A stretch of DNA of 64,000 nt from positions 6,944,001 through 7,008,000 of the forward strand of contig NZ_JACHDP010000001.1 in NCBI RefSeq assembly GCF_014201145.1. Direction: 5' to 3'. The stretch comes from Micromonospora parathelypteridis. GTDB lineage: Bacteria > Actinomycetota > Actinomycetes > Mycobacteriales > Micromonosporaceae. The notes under the pieces were generated by a model. That model was not told the DNA's origin. It did not search any database and worked only from the letters and a program-made list of their open reading frames with translations. The position numbers and the translations under genes were made by a program. Of this stretch, positions 1 to 7,851 are shown piece by piece (within the stretch, counting starts at the first letter, position 1; each line of letters starts with the position of its first letter).

Positions 1-1
1 G

Positions 2-538
2 GAGGAGAACCGCCGGGCCGACGCGGATGCGCTGCGGGCGGCCGGCGTGCCGGTACGGGTCACCTATCCACGTACCGTCCCGGGCGCGTTGACCGAGTTG
101 GGCGAGCTGCTGGCCGAGCTGGGTGCGTCGGCGGAGCCGGCCTGGCTGCGGGCCGCCCGTCGGGCGTGGGCCGAGCCGCCCCGGCTGGCGCCGCCCCGCC
201 GGGCGGTGGTGCCGGTCTGGCGGCGCCCCTGGGTGGTGCTCGGCGGTGACACGTTCGCCGGTGACGTGCTGCGCCGGCTCGGCGTGGTCAACAGCTACGA
301 CGAGCACCCCGATCGCTATCCCCGCCCGACCCTTGCCGAGCTGCGCGAGCGGGAGCCGGAGCTGGTGGTGCTGCCCGACGAGCCGTACACGTTCACCGCC
401 GACGACGGGCCGGAGGCCTTCCCCGGCGTACCGTGCGCTCTGCTCTCCGGTCGGCACCTCACCTGGTACGGCCCCTCGCTGGCCGAGGCGCCCGCGGTGC
501 TCGCCGACCAGCTGTCCCGGCCGGTTCTGGTCGGCTGA
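2..538 (+). CDS. Helical-backbone metal receptor / cobalamin-binding-type periplasmic protein, C-terminal part (5' truncated by window)
   Basis: The reading frame is open from the first base; the visible 178 residues begin EENRRADADALRAAGVPVRV and end at TGA. The alternation of 'LRAAGVPV.VTYPRTV', 'LGELL', 'VVLGGDTFAGDVLRRLGVVN' and 'PELVVLPDEPYTF' is the second lobe of the TroA/BtuF-like helical backbone receptor fold, in which one long helix joins two Rossmann-like lobes. Family members bind cobalamin, haem or metal chelates for ABC import, but some actinobacterial homologues lack a signal peptide and act in the cytoplasm. The N-terminus is outside the window, so export cannot be judged. 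No transporter gene follows; the next gene is convergent. Fold assignment is fairly secure, ligand unknown. Confidence 0.75.
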   Translation, partial: EENRRADADALRAAGVPVRVTYPRTVPGALTELGELLAELGASAEPAWLRAARRAWAEPPRLAPPRRAVVPVWRRPWVVLGGDTFAGDVLRRLGVVNSYDEHPDRYPRPTLAELREREPELVVLPDEPYTFTADDGPEAFPGVPCALLSGRHLTWYGPSLAEAPAVLADQLSRPVLVG

Positions 539-568
539 CCCCGGCGTTTCCGCGCACGGCCCGGCGGC

Positions 569-1513
569 TCAGCCGTGGGCCCCGGGGCGGCGCGGGAGCA
601 CGACGCTCGCCCCGATGGAGACCGCCAGGGTCAGCACCACCACCGCGAGGGTCAACCAGACCGGCAGCTTGCCCACCGGCGTCTCGGCGAGGATCAGCTT
701 CAGCCCCGCGAAGGCGAGCAGCAAGGCCAGCCCGTAGCGCAGGTAGCCGAAGTGTCGCAGCAGGCCGGCCAGGCAGAAGTAGAGGCTGCGCAGCCCCAGG
801 ACGGCGAACGCGGTGGCCGACCAGACCAGGAAGGTGTTGGTGGTGATGGCGAGGATCGCCGCCACCGAGTCGATGGCGAAGACCACGTCGGTGGCCTCGA
901 TGGCGACGAGCGCCACCAGCAGCAGCGTCGCCACGCGCCGGCCTGCCACCCGGGCGGTGAACCGGTCGCCGTGGTACCGGGCGTCGGTGGGCACCAGCCG
1001 GCGGAACAGCCGGACCACGACGTTGCGTTCCGGGTCGACGTCCGGCTTCCCGCGTACGGCCAGCCGCCAGCCGGTCCAGATCAGGAAGGCGCCCAGCACG
1101 AACCCGGCCCAGGCGAGCCGGTCCAGCAGCTCGGCGCCGGCGAAGATGAACAGCAGGCGGAAGACGAGCGCCCCCACGACGCCCCAGAACAGCACCTTGT
1201 GCTGGTAACCCGGCGGCACCTGGAAGTAGCCGAAGAGCAGGGCGAAGACGAACACGTTGTCCACCGAGAGCGCCTTCTCCAGCAGGTAGCCGGAGAAGTA
1301 CGCGATGGCCGGGTCGCCGCCGAGGCCCCACCACACGACCAACCCGAACAGCAGGCCAGCGCCGATCCAGACGGCGCTCCACACCAGCGCCTCGCGGAGC
1401 TCGATGACGTGGTTGTCCCGGTGCAGGAGCACGTCCACGGCGAGCATCACCGCGATCACCGCGCCGACCGCCGCCCAGGCCCACAGCGGGACCGCGACCG
1501 TCGCCTCAGCCAC
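569..1513 (-). CDS. TerC family integral membrane protein
   Basis: Encodes 314 residues with about nine hydrophobic segments. Two TerC signatures are visible: an acidic 'LEKALSVDNVFVFALLFGYF' segment near residue 80 and 'AIEATDVVFAIDSVAAILAIT' near residue 210. Both carry the paired Asp residues thought to coordinate metal in this LysE-superfamily exporter group; related proteins act in manganese efflux or tellurite resistance. The GTG at 1511-1513 is chosen because a GGAGG lies 6 nt upstream; an in-frame ATG five codons earlier has no Shine-Dalgarno. It is convergent with the upstream receptor gene and divergent from the DoxX gene. Substrate is not determinable from sequence; Mn2+ export is the best guess from the family. 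Confidence 0.9.
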   Translation of the reverse strand: MAEATVAVPLWAWAAVGAVIAVMLAVDVLLHRDNHVIELREALVWSAVWIGAGLLFGLVVWWGLGGDPAIAYFSGYLLEKALSVDNVFVFALLFGYFQVPPGYQHKVLFWGVVGALVFRLLFIFAGAELLDRLAWAGFVLGAFLIWTGWRLAVRGKPDVDPERNVVVRLFRRLVPTDARYHGDRFTARVAGRRVATLLLVALVAIEATDVVFAIDSVAAILAITTNTFLVWSATAFAVLGLRSLYFCLAGLLRHFGYLRYGLALLLAFAGLKLILAETPVGKLPVWLTLAVVVLTLAVSIGASVVLPRRPGAHG

Positions 1514-1789
1514 CGACGCCCTCCGCATCGACCACGGTGCACCCGCCCGCTACCCCGCCGGCCGGCCGTTCCGAGCCTAGGGGAACGACCGACCCGCCGT
1601 CCGCGCTCCGACGGGTACCTCACCCGCCAGTGCGGCCCAGCCCTCGTCCGGTTGCCGGACAGGACCGGAGGGGGGTCCAACGTCCCGGGTCGTTGCGGTC
1701 TGTCGGCCCTGCCACCGACGGCGCCGTGAGCGTCCACTGGAGATGCCACCGGGAAGCGCGGTGCGAAGCTGAGAAGGGACGTGGAGACC

Positions 1790-2338
1790 ATGACTGCGAC
1801 GATCGGGCGGGTCACCGCCACAAACACCGCTCCGAACGCCGGCAACGCTGAGAAGCGACCTGTCCGGTACCTCCTGGCCGGCATCCGTCTGGCGCTCGGC
1901 TGGATCTTCCTCTGGGCCTTCGTCGACAAGGTGTTCGGCCTCGGAATGGCCACCGAGTCGAAGGGCGCGTGGATCAACGGGGGCAGCCCCACCAAGGGCT
2001 TTCTGACCTTCGGCGTGACGGGCCCGTTCACGGACGTCTACACCGGGATCGCCGGCGCGGCCTGGGCGGACTGGCTCTTCATGGCCGGACTGGCCGGGAT
2101 CGGCGCCGCTCTTCTGCTCGGTGTCGCCATGCGGGTCGCCGCCGTGGCCGGTGGACTGCTGCTGGTCCTGATGTGGACCGCCGTCCTGCCTCCGGAGAAC
2201 AACCCCTTCGTGGACGATCACCTGATCTACGCCGCGGTGCTGGCGGTCCTGGCGCTGGTCAATGCCGGCGACACCTGGGGCCTAGGCCGGGTATGGGCGA
2301 GGCTGCCGATAGTCCACCGGCTGCCCTGGCTCCGCTGA
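1790..2338 (+). CDS. DoxX-like membrane protein
   Basis: A 182-residue protein with four predicted membrane helices: 'YLLAGIRLALGWIFLWAFVDKVFGLG', 'WADWLFMAGLAGIGAALLLGVAMRVAA', 'VAGGLLLVLMWTAVLPP' and 'LIYAAVLAVLALVNAG'. The helix spacing, the 'WIFLWAFVDKVFGLG' motif and 'NNPFVDDHLIYAAVLAVLA' are typical of the DoxX/TQO-small-subunit family of actinobacterial membrane proteins, whose role is poorly defined (redox or membrane-stress links in other bacteria). ATG 1790 is preferred over GTG 1781 because AAGGGA lies about 10 nt upstream of the ATG but only 1 nt from the GTG. A strong hairpin follows the stop. Family call good, function unknown. Confidence 0.8.
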   Translation: MTATIGRVTATNTAPNAGNAEKRPVRYLLAGIRLALGWIFLWAFVDKVFGLGMATESKGAWINGGSPTKGFLTFGVTGPFTDVYTGIAGAAWADWLFMAGLAGIGAALLLGVAMRVAAVAGGLLLVLMWTAVLPPENNPFVDDHLIYAAVLAVLALVNAGDTWGLGRVWARLPIVHRLPWLR

Positions 2339-2358
2339 CCCACCGCAACACCCCCGAG

Positions 2359-2390
2359 GACGGGCGTCACCCAAACCGGTGACGCCCGTC
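2359..2390 (+). terminator. Hairpin terminator after the DoxX gene
   Basis: A perfect 13-bp stem (2359-2371 with 2378-2390) closes a 6-nt loop 20 nt after the DoxX stop codon. It is followed by a C-rich run rather than T's, as is usual for actinobacterial intrinsic terminators. Confidence 0.75.
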
Positions 2391-2413
2391 CCCCCGTCCC
2401 CCTCCCCCCGTCC

Positions 2414-2489
2414 CGCCGATCTTGCGCTTCCTGCCCCGACGAAAGGTGCGATTCTTCGCACTTCGGCGACCGAAAGTGCAAGATCGGCG
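2414..2489. repeat. Nested palindromic intergenic element
   Basis: The outer arms CGCCGATCTTGC (2414-2425) and GCAAGATCGGCG (2478-2489) are a perfect 12-bp inverted repeat. Inside, GTGCGA and TCGCAC flank TTCT near 2446-2461, giving a second hairpin. The element lies between the DoxX terminator and the FKBP gene and has no coding potential. Its form resembles an interspersed palindromic repeat; no second copy was seen in this window. Confidence 0.6.
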
Positions 2490-2594
2490 AGGGGGTGGCG
2501 GGGCGGGGAGCGGGTCTGCCGCACATCGGTGAGGGGTGATCCGGCAGGATCGACGGTGACCGGACACATCACCCAGCACGGCAGGAGACCCCGC

Positions 2595-2987
2595 ATGAAC
2601 CAGGCAGCAGGCGCCCGATCGGGCAAGCCCGAGGTGGGTCCGATCGAGGGTGCGCCGCCGGCCGACCTCGTGGTCGAGGACATCACCGTGGGAGACGGCC
2701 CGCAGGCCGAGCCCGGCCAGCTGGCCAGCGTGCACTACGTCGGCGTGTCGCACTCCACCGGCGGCGAGTTCGACTCGTCGTGGAACCGGGGCGAGGCGTT
2801 CGAGTTCCCGCTCGGCGGCGGTCAGGTCATCGCCGGCTGGGACCAGGGTGTCGTCGGCATGCGTGTCGGCGGCCGGCGCCGCCTCACCATCCCGCCACAC
2901 CTGGGGTACGGCGACCGCGGCGCGGCCGGCGTCATCAAGCCGGGCGAGACGCTGGTCTTCATCGTCGACCTGCTCGGCGTGCGCTGA
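2595..2987 (+). CDS. FKBP-type peptidyl-prolyl cis-trans isomerase
   Basis: A 130-residue cytoplasmic protein consisting of one FKBP domain after a roughly 25-residue leader. Visible FKBP motifs are 'VEDITVGDGPQAEPGQLASVHYVG', 'GGEFDSSWNRGEAFEFPLGGGQVIAGWDQGVVGMRVGGRRRLTIPPHLGYGDRG' and 'ETLVFIVDLLGV'; the aromatic pocket residues (Tyr of VHYVG, Phe/Asp of EFDSS, Val-Ile-Trp of VIAGWDQG, Tyr of LGYG) are all kept. It catalyses cis-trans isomerisation of X-Pro bonds and would act as a folding helper. There is no signal peptide. ATG 2595 follows GGAGA; upstream in-frame starts lie inside a palindromic element and are unlikely. Monocistronic by layout. Confidence 0.93.
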   Translation: MNQAAGARSGKPEVGPIEGAPPADLVVEDITVGDGPQAEPGQLASVHYVGVSHSTGGEFDSSWNRGEAFEFPLGGGQVIAGWDQGVVGMRVGGRRRLTIPPHLGYGDRGAAGVIKPGETLVFIVDLLGVR

Positions 2988-3010
2988 CCGATTCCCGGGG
3001 GTCGTCGGCT

Positions 3011-3101
3011 CACGCCGGCGACCCCAGCGCGCGCTCGGCCCACGCCGGCGACCCCAGCGCGGGCTCGGGCCCACGCCAGCGACCCCAGCGCGGGCTCGGC
3101 C
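3011..3101. repeat. Three tandem copies of a ~30-bp unit
   Basis: A unit beginning CACGCCGGCGACCCCAGCGC occurs at 3011, 3041 and 3072 (third copy with one change, GCCAGCG), giving a 30-31 bp period with over 90% identity. It fills the space between the convergent FKBP and STAS genes. It is not part of either coding region. Confidence 0.8.
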
Positions 3102-3105
3102 TAGG

Positions 3106-3492
3106 TCAGGCGGCCAGCTGCAGGTGTGCGGTCGCGCCCACCGGGCGACGCGCGGCCTCAACCACCCGGGCCGGCTCCAGAATTGACATCACCCGGTGCA
3201 GACCGGTGGCACGCAGCACCCGCGCCACCACCGGGCTCGGGTCGACCAGGACGAGCTCGCCACCGCAGGCCCGGACGCGCAGATGCGCGGCGAGCAGAGT
3301 GCGGACACCGGCGGCGGAGAGCAGCCGCAGCTCGGACAGCTCCAGCTGGAGCACCGGGCGGGCAGGCGCGGACCACAACGCGGACCGGAACGCGGCCACG
3401 GTGGCGATGTCGACCTCGCCGGCCACCCGCATGACGACCACCTGATCACCCACGCTGACCTGCACGTCGAGGCGGTCGCTGTGCTCTCCCAT
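3106..3492 (-). CDS. STAS-domain protein (anti-sigma factor antagonist family)
   Basis: A 128-residue single STAS domain: 'VSVGDQVVVMRVAGEVDIATVAAFRSAL', then 'VLQLELSELRLLSAAGVRTLLAAHLRVRACGGELVLVDPSPVVARVLRATGL'. In classical antagonists (SpoIIAA, RsbV, BldG) the helix cap reads D-S-[ST]-G with a phosphorylatable Ser; here it reads L-S-A-A-G, so the usual Asp is Ser and the usual Ser is Ala. The protein may bind an anti-sigma factor without phospho-control, or be controlled differently. ATG 3492 has no Shine-Dalgarno, but TAGATT sits 7 nt upstream, compatible with a leaderless transcript. An upstream in-frame GTG at 3516 is less likely. No sigma or kinase gene is adjacent. Confidence 0.85.
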   Translation of the reverse strand: MGEHSDRLDVQVSVGDQVVVMRVAGEVDIATVAAFRSALWSAPARPVLQLELSELRLLSAAGVRTLLAAHLRVRACGGELVLVDPSPVVARVLRATGLHRVMSILEPARVVEAARRPVGATAHLQLAA

Positions 3493-3790
3493 GCCCAGAA
3501 ATCTAGCCGCCACCACCGACAGTTTCGCCCCTCCGCGGAGTGATTCCGGGTACGCCCAGGGTCATACCCCGAGGCGCCCCTCATCCCCCTCGGGGTGGAG
3601 GCCGGGGGCAGCGGCGTGGGCGACCCCGAAACGCCTGCCCGGGTCATGATCCACTCCAGGTCGCCGACATCGGGGCATCCAGGTCAGCGGAACACCCCCA
3701 CCTCGCCGATACGGTGTTGATCACGCCCGTCGGCACGCCGCCTGAGCGACGATTCGGGGACGGCCGGCACCGGCGGTGGAGAATAGGCCG

Positions 3791-4807
3791 ATGCTGATCC
3801 CTCGGCCCCGACCACCCCGGCTGATCCGCCCCGTCCGCGAGCCGGCAACCGTTCCGCCCGCGCTGGCCGGGGCGTGGGCACCCGACGACTGCCGGCTCGA
3901 CCACGCTGAGTTGCTGCCCCTCCCCGAGGGTGCCGTCGGCCCGGAGGACGTGCTGGTCGACGGCGCCGGCCGGGTCATCAGCGGGGACGAGGACGGGCGG
4001 CTCTGGTGGTGGCCGGCCGACGCGCCGGCCGGCACCCGACCCCGGCTGCTGGGCGAGACCGGGGGCCGGCCGCTCGGCATCGAGTTGGACCCGTCCGGCG
4101 AGGCTCTCATCGTTTGCGACGCGTACCGCGGGTTGCTGCGGGTCACGCCCGACGGCGCGGTACGCGAACTGACCGGGACGGCGCCCCCGGTGCACCTGGC
4201 CAACAACGCGACGGTGGGCCGTGACGGCACCATCTACTTCACCGACAGCTCCGACCGGTTCCCGGTCTCGCACTGGAAGCGGGACCTGCTGGAGCACCGC
4301 CCCAACGGTCGGGTGCTCGCCCATCATCCGGGCAGCGGCCGCACCGAGGTGGTGGCCGACGGGCTCTACTTCCCCAACGGAATCGCGCTGACCCCGGACG
4401 AGTCGGCGCTGATGCTGGTGGAGACCAGCACCCACCGCCTGCTCCGCGTAGAGCTGAGCGGCGGCGTCCGGATCCTCGCCGACCTGCCCGCGTACCCGGA
4501 CAATCTCGCCGCCGTGGGCGACGGGACGTACTGGATCGCGCTGCCCAGCCCCCGGGTGCCGATCGCCGAGCGGTTGCTGCCGCACCCGCGACTGCGCCAG
4601 GTCGCCGCGCTGCTGCCGGACGCGATGCAGCCGCAGCCACGCCGGTACGGGCTGGTCGCGCTGGTCGATGGCACGGGCGCGGTCCGCCGTACGCTGCACG
4701 GCCCGACCGGGCACTACTGGATGATCACCGGGGTACGCCAGCACGGCGATCAACTCTGGTTGGGCAGCCTGATCGGGCCCGGGGTGGCCCGCGTACCGCT
4801 GGACTGA
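3791..4807 (+). CDS. SMP-30/strictosidine-synthase-like six-bladed beta-propeller protein
   Basis: A 338-residue protein without a signal peptide. Propeller blades are recognisable by repeated 'PEDVLVDGAGRVISGDEDGRLWWW', 'PLGIELDPSGEALIVCDAYRGLLRVTPDG', 'LANNATVGRDGTIYFTDSS', 'PNGIALTPDESALMLVETSTHRLLRVEL' and 'YPDNLAAVGDGTYWIALPSPR' strands. The latter half matches the strictosidine-synthase/APMAP group: 'YFPNGIALTPDES', a YPDN loop and a C-terminal 'GHYWMITGVRQHGDQLWLGSL'. Family members are calcium-dependent lactonases or esterases; the substrate here is unknown. ATG 3791 has GGAG 9 nt upstream, so it is preferred over the in-frame GTG at 3776. The gene is isolated; a palindromic element follows the stop. 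Confidence 0.8.
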   Translation: MLIPRPRPPRLIRPVREPATVPPALAGAWAPDDCRLDHAELLPLPEGAVGPEDVLVDGAGRVISGDEDGRLWWWPADAPAGTRPRLLGETGGRPLGIELDPSGEALIVCDAYRGLLRVTPDGAVRELTGTAPPVHLANNATVGRDGTIYFTDSSDRFPVSHWKRDLLEHRPNGRVLAHHPGSGRTEVVADGLYFPNGIALTPDESALMLVETSTHRLLRVELSGGVRILADLPAYPDNLAAVGDGTYWIALPSPRVPIAERLLPHPRLRQVAALLPDAMQPQPRRYGLVALVDGTGAVRRTLHGPTGHYWMITGVRQHGDQLWLGSLIGPGVARVPLD

Positions 4808-4828
4808 ACGCCCGGGGTGCCACGGACG

Positions 4829-4902
4829 CCGAACCGATCGCTGGCAGCTCAGCAGGGCGGCGCTCGGCGTGTCGCGTCGCCCGGATGCCAGCGATCGGTT
4901 CG
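4829..4902 (+). repeat. Interspersed palindromic repeat, copy A
   Basis: A perfect 17-bp inverted repeat (4830-4846 and 4886-4902, arms containing CGATCGCTGGCA and its complement) encloses a core. Positions 4843-4877 match 60477-60511 on the opposite strand at 34 of 35 bases (core GCTCAGCAGGGCGGCGCTCG). It sits between convergent genes and carries no gene. Confidence 0.8.
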
Positions 4903-4912
4903 CTGGCAGCCA

Positions 4913-4945
4913 GGAGCCGGCCCGCCGCGGTGGCGGGCCGGCTCC
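4913..4945. terminator. Bidirectional hairpin terminator
   Basis: A perfect 14-bp stem (4913-4926 with 4932-4945) closes a 5-nt loop between the convergent beta-propeller and L,D-transpeptidase genes, so it can serve both. Confidence 0.7.
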
Positions 4946-4956
4946 GAAGGCCGGAC

Positions 4957-6225
4957 TCAGCGGCCGCTGACCGAGGGCGCCGGGGCGGGTGACCCGCCGG
5001 CCACCGCGCCCGGGTGCGCCGGGCCGACCGGCGCGGGTTTGAGTCCGGGCGGCACCGGCAGGGCGCTGCCCCGGGCGAACTCGTCCCAGCTCACGTTCCA
5101 CGCGGTCCAGCCGTTGCCCGGTTGCAGCTCCACCTCGGTGCCCTTGACGGTGACCAGGTCACCGACCTGGGTCACCCCCATCAACCAGTCGGCCGCGGTG
5201 GCGGAGACGTTCGCGCAGCCGTGTGAGACGTTGGTGTTGCCCTGGTCCCCCTCCGACCAGGGGGCGGAATGGATGAACTCGCCACCCCAGGTGTAGCGCT
5301 GGGCGTCGTCGACGTCGACCACGTACCCACCGTTGGGCTCACCCCGGGTGTCGAAGGTGGTCCGCTCGTGCTTCTCCATGATCACCATCTTGCCGCTGGA
5401 GCTCGGCGTGCTCGGCTTACCCAGGCTGACCGGGATCCGGCGGACCTGCTTGCCGTCGCGCAGCACCGTCATCTGCTTGGTGGCGTTGTCGATCTCCAGC
5501 GAGACCTGGCGTCCGATCTTGGAGGTCGCGGTCCGCTCGGCGTCGCCGACCCGGTCCTTCCCGATCGGCAGACCCTGCAGGCCGGCCCGGACGCTGACCG
5601 TGGTCCCCGGCTTCCAGAAATCGGGCGCCCGGTAATAGACCTGACTTCCGTCCTCGAGCCACGACCAGGTGCCCGGCTGCGGGGGATTCGTCTTCACGAA
5701 CAACCGCCGCTGGACATCCGCTCTGGCCCCTTTTGGAATTGCCGGGTCGAACGCGACGGTTACCGGCATCGCCGTGCCGTACGTCCGATTGCCGACGAAA
5801 TACAGCGTGCTGGTGATCTGCGGTTTGGTCGATTTCGCCATCGTGGTGAAGGTGGTGGTGCGAGTGGTGGTGGCACCCGAGTCACCGGTCGCGGTCACCT
5901 CCGCGGTGTACGTCCGTCGCGGTTGCAGCGGCGCGCTCGGCACCCAACCCGAGCCGTCCTCGCGCGGTTCGGCGTTCACCTGCTTGCCCTTGTCGTCGGT
6001 GAGGCGTACGCCGGTAACCCGTCCGCCCTTGACCACGGTGCCCACCTCGGCGCTGACCGGGACGTCCCGGGCCTTGTCCCCCGGCGTCACGGCGAGCTCC
6101 GGGCCGGCGACGTGTTTCTTGGCCGAACCAGTCGCCGACTCCCGGTCGGCGGTGCATCCACCCAGGACGAGTGGTGCGGCTGCGATGGTTACCGCCAACA
6201 GCGTCAATCGCCGCCTAGACGTCAT
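4957..6225 (-). CDS. Lipoprotein L,D-transpeptidase (Ig-like plus YkuD domains)
   Basis: A 422-residue exported lipoprotein. Residues 1-24 are a lipoprotein signal peptide ending in the lipobox LGGC. Residues ~60-260 form two bacterial Ig-like domains ('ELAVTPGDKARDVPVSAEVG', 'GVRLTDDKGK', 'TAEVTATGDSGATTTRTTTFTTM'). The YkuD catalytic domain has the signature SHGCANVS with nucleophile Cys near residue 337 and an upstream catalytic 'HSAPW' His. It forms 3-3 cross-links in peptidoglycan, replacing D,D-transpeptidase linkages, on the outer face of the membrane (compare mycobacterial LdtMt2-type proteins). The tail is Pro/Ala-rich. ATG 6225 is preceded by GGGGGGAC at good spacing and begins the signal peptide; longer reading frame upstream has no signal-like start. 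Single gene. Confidence 0.93.
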   Translation of the reverse strand: MTSRRRLTLLAVTIAAAPLVLGGCTADRESATGSAKKHVAGPELAVTPGDKARDVPVSAEVGTVVKGGRVTGVRLTDDKGKQVNAEPREDGSGWVPSAPLQPRRTYTAEVTATGDSGATTTRTTTFTTMAKSTKPQITSTLYFVGNRTYGTAMPVTVAFDPAIPKGARADVQRRLFVKTNPPQPGTWSWLEDGSQVYYRAPDFWKPGTTVSVRAGLQGLPIGKDRVGDAERTATSKIGRQVSLEIDNATKQMTVLRDGKQVRRIPVSLGKPSTPSSSGKMVIMEKHERTTFDTRGEPNGGYVVDVDDAQRYTWGGEFIHSAPWSEGDQGNTNVSHGCANVSATAADWLMGVTQVGDLVTVKGTEVELQPGNGWTAWNVSWDEFARGSALPVPPGLKPAPVGPAHPGAVAGGSPAPAPSVSGR

Positions 6226-6872
6226 GTTCAGTCCCCCCGTTTTCGACTTCCCTCTGCCACATCCTCGCTTCTTCGACAGGGGCGTCCACGGCATTCGGAA
6301 ATAATCGTCGGCGCATTTACCGACGCATTTTCCCGCAATGCTCCACTTGGCAGAACAGGGGTTCAAGCGGCCTCTCTCACGTCCTCTGCTCCACTTCGGC
6401 GCGCGCGACACCGGCTGTCCGGATACCAGGCCCCCGGTGGCGCCGCCTGGGACGAAGCCGAGCGACGGCGGCACGCCCCGGGATCGCCGCCCCGGCGGAG
6501 ATCGGGCACAGCCAGGCGACTGCGGCGGAGGTAGTGGGCCGCAGCCGGTGGCGCACGGCGGGGGCGGACTTTTGTCGACTGGAGCGAAACTTCTGCCGCC
6601 CGCGACGAAGCTTTGCCTTCGTCCGGGGGCAAGGGTAGGGTCACGATCCAGATAGAGGGTTGCCCATTTGTCGATCAGTTTGCCGCCACCCCTGCCGGGT
6701 CGCCGCGTTCCGCTCCCGATGGGGCTGGGCCGCACCCGCACGCCGTCCCTCACCGTCCAGCCGAAGCCCGTCTCCGGCCGGTTCGGCGCGCCCGGGCGAC
6801 GGCAGCCAGGTCGACGGCGACCAGGTCGACTGCCGCCGACGGCGTACCTGCCGTCAGGAAGGGACCACCACC
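6226..6872. other. Non-coding divergent intergenic region
   Basis: About 650 nt between the divergently transcribed L,D-transpeptidase and isomerase genes. Reading frames here have no recognisable protein features. An AT-richer patch near 6280-6330 is the likeliest promoter zone for the transpeptidase, but no convincing -35/-10 pair was identified. Confidence 0.5.
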
Positions 6873-7829
6873 ATGGATCAACAGATAAATCGACCAGAGC
6901 CAGCACTGGCGTCCGAGCCGGTCAGCCGGCGTGGAGTGCTGCGCGCCGCGACCGTCTCGGCCGCCGCCGTCGGCGCCGCCGGCCTGCTCGCCAGCCCGGC
7001 CACCGCCGGGCCCGTCGGGCAGTCCCAGGGCCGGCGTCGGGTGCCGGTCGACCGGATCAGCATCCAGCTCTACACGCTGCGCGATCAGCTCGCCGCCGAC
7101 CTGCCCGGCACCCTGGACGCGTTGCGCCGGATCGGCTACCGGCGCGTGGAGCACGCCGGTTTCGTCGGACGCACCGCCGCGCAGTTCCGGGCCGCGCTGA
7201 ACGAGGCCGGCCTGCGCTCCACCTCCGGGCACACCGGCATCCCGCAGCCCTTCGACGACGCCACCTGGGAGCGCGCCCTCGCCGACGCGAACATCCTGGG
7301 CAGCAAGAAGATCGTCCACCCGTACTTCGGTCGGGACGCCAACGGCCAGGCGATCCGGGACCCAGCCGTCTACCGTGCCCTGGCCCGGGACCTGAACCGC
7401 GCCGGTCGGCTCGCCGAGCGCGCCGGGCTCGACTTCGGCTACCACAACCACCAATTGGAGTTCACGCCGTTGACCGACGGCTCGACCGGCTTCGAGATCC
7501 TCACCGGGCAGACCGACCCGCGCCTGGTCCACTTCGAGCTCGACCTCTACTGGACCTGGCGGGGCGCGCACGACCCGATCGACGTGATCCGGGCCAACCG
7601 CGGCCGAATCCGCCAGGTGCACGTCAAGGACCTCGACGTCGAAGGTGGTTTCGCCGACCTCGGTGACGGCCTCATCGACTTCGGCCGGATCTTCGCCCAC
7701 GAGCGGGAGGCCGGCATCGAGGAGTACATCGTGGAGCGCGACGACGCAGGCACCTCGCCACGCTCCCCCGCCGACGCCCTGGACACCGCCCGGGTCGGCT
7801 TCGACTTTCTCGCTTCACTCCGGTACTGA
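6873..7829 (+). CDS. Tat-exported sugar phosphate isomerase/epimerase (xylose-isomerase-like TIM barrel)
   Basis: A 318-residue protein. Residues 1-46 are a twin-arginine signal ('SRRGVLRAATVSAAAVGAAGLLASPATA'). The rest is an AP-endonuclease-2-like TIM barrel: 'ISIQLYTLRDQLAADLPGTLDALRRIGYRRVEHAGFVG', 'GYHNHQLEF' with metal-binding His/Glu, 'LVHFELDLYWTWRGAHDP', 'QVHVKDLDVEGGF' and 'EYIVERDDAG'. The metal ligands expected of this fold (E, D/H, H, E) are present. Such exported barrels probably isomerise or epimerise 3-keto or free sugars outside the cytoplasm. ATG 6873 follows GGAAGGGA. The sugar-dehydrogenase gene starts 22 nt after the stop, so the two are likely cotranscribed. Substrate unknown. 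Confidence 0.88.
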   Translation: MDQQINRPEPALASEPVSRRGVLRAATVSAAAVGAAGLLASPATAGPVGQSQGRRRVPVDRISIQLYTLRDQLAADLPGTLDALRRIGYRRVEHAGFVGRTAAQFRAALNEAGLRSTSGHTGIPQPFDDATWERALADANILGSKKIVHPYFGRDANGQAIRDPAVYRALARDLNRAGRLAERAGLDFGYHNHQLEFTPLTDGSTGFEILTGQTDPRLVHFELDLYWTWRGAHDPIDVIRANRGRIRQVHVKDLDVEGGFADLGDGLIDFGRIFAHEREAGIEEYIVERDDAGTSPRSPADALDTARVGFDFLASLRY

Positions 7830-7851
7830 AACCACCTCGGGGGACGACCTG

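Noticed and set aside
3011..3101. Three-unit repeat considered as a CRISPR or minisatellite gene
   Set aside because: Units are directly adjacent without unique spacers; the frames through it are not supported by a ribosome-binding site.
6338..6655. Possible small gene between the transpeptidase and the isomerase
   Set aside because: Composition is typical of antisense/shadow frames, there is no ribosome-binding site and no recognisable motif.
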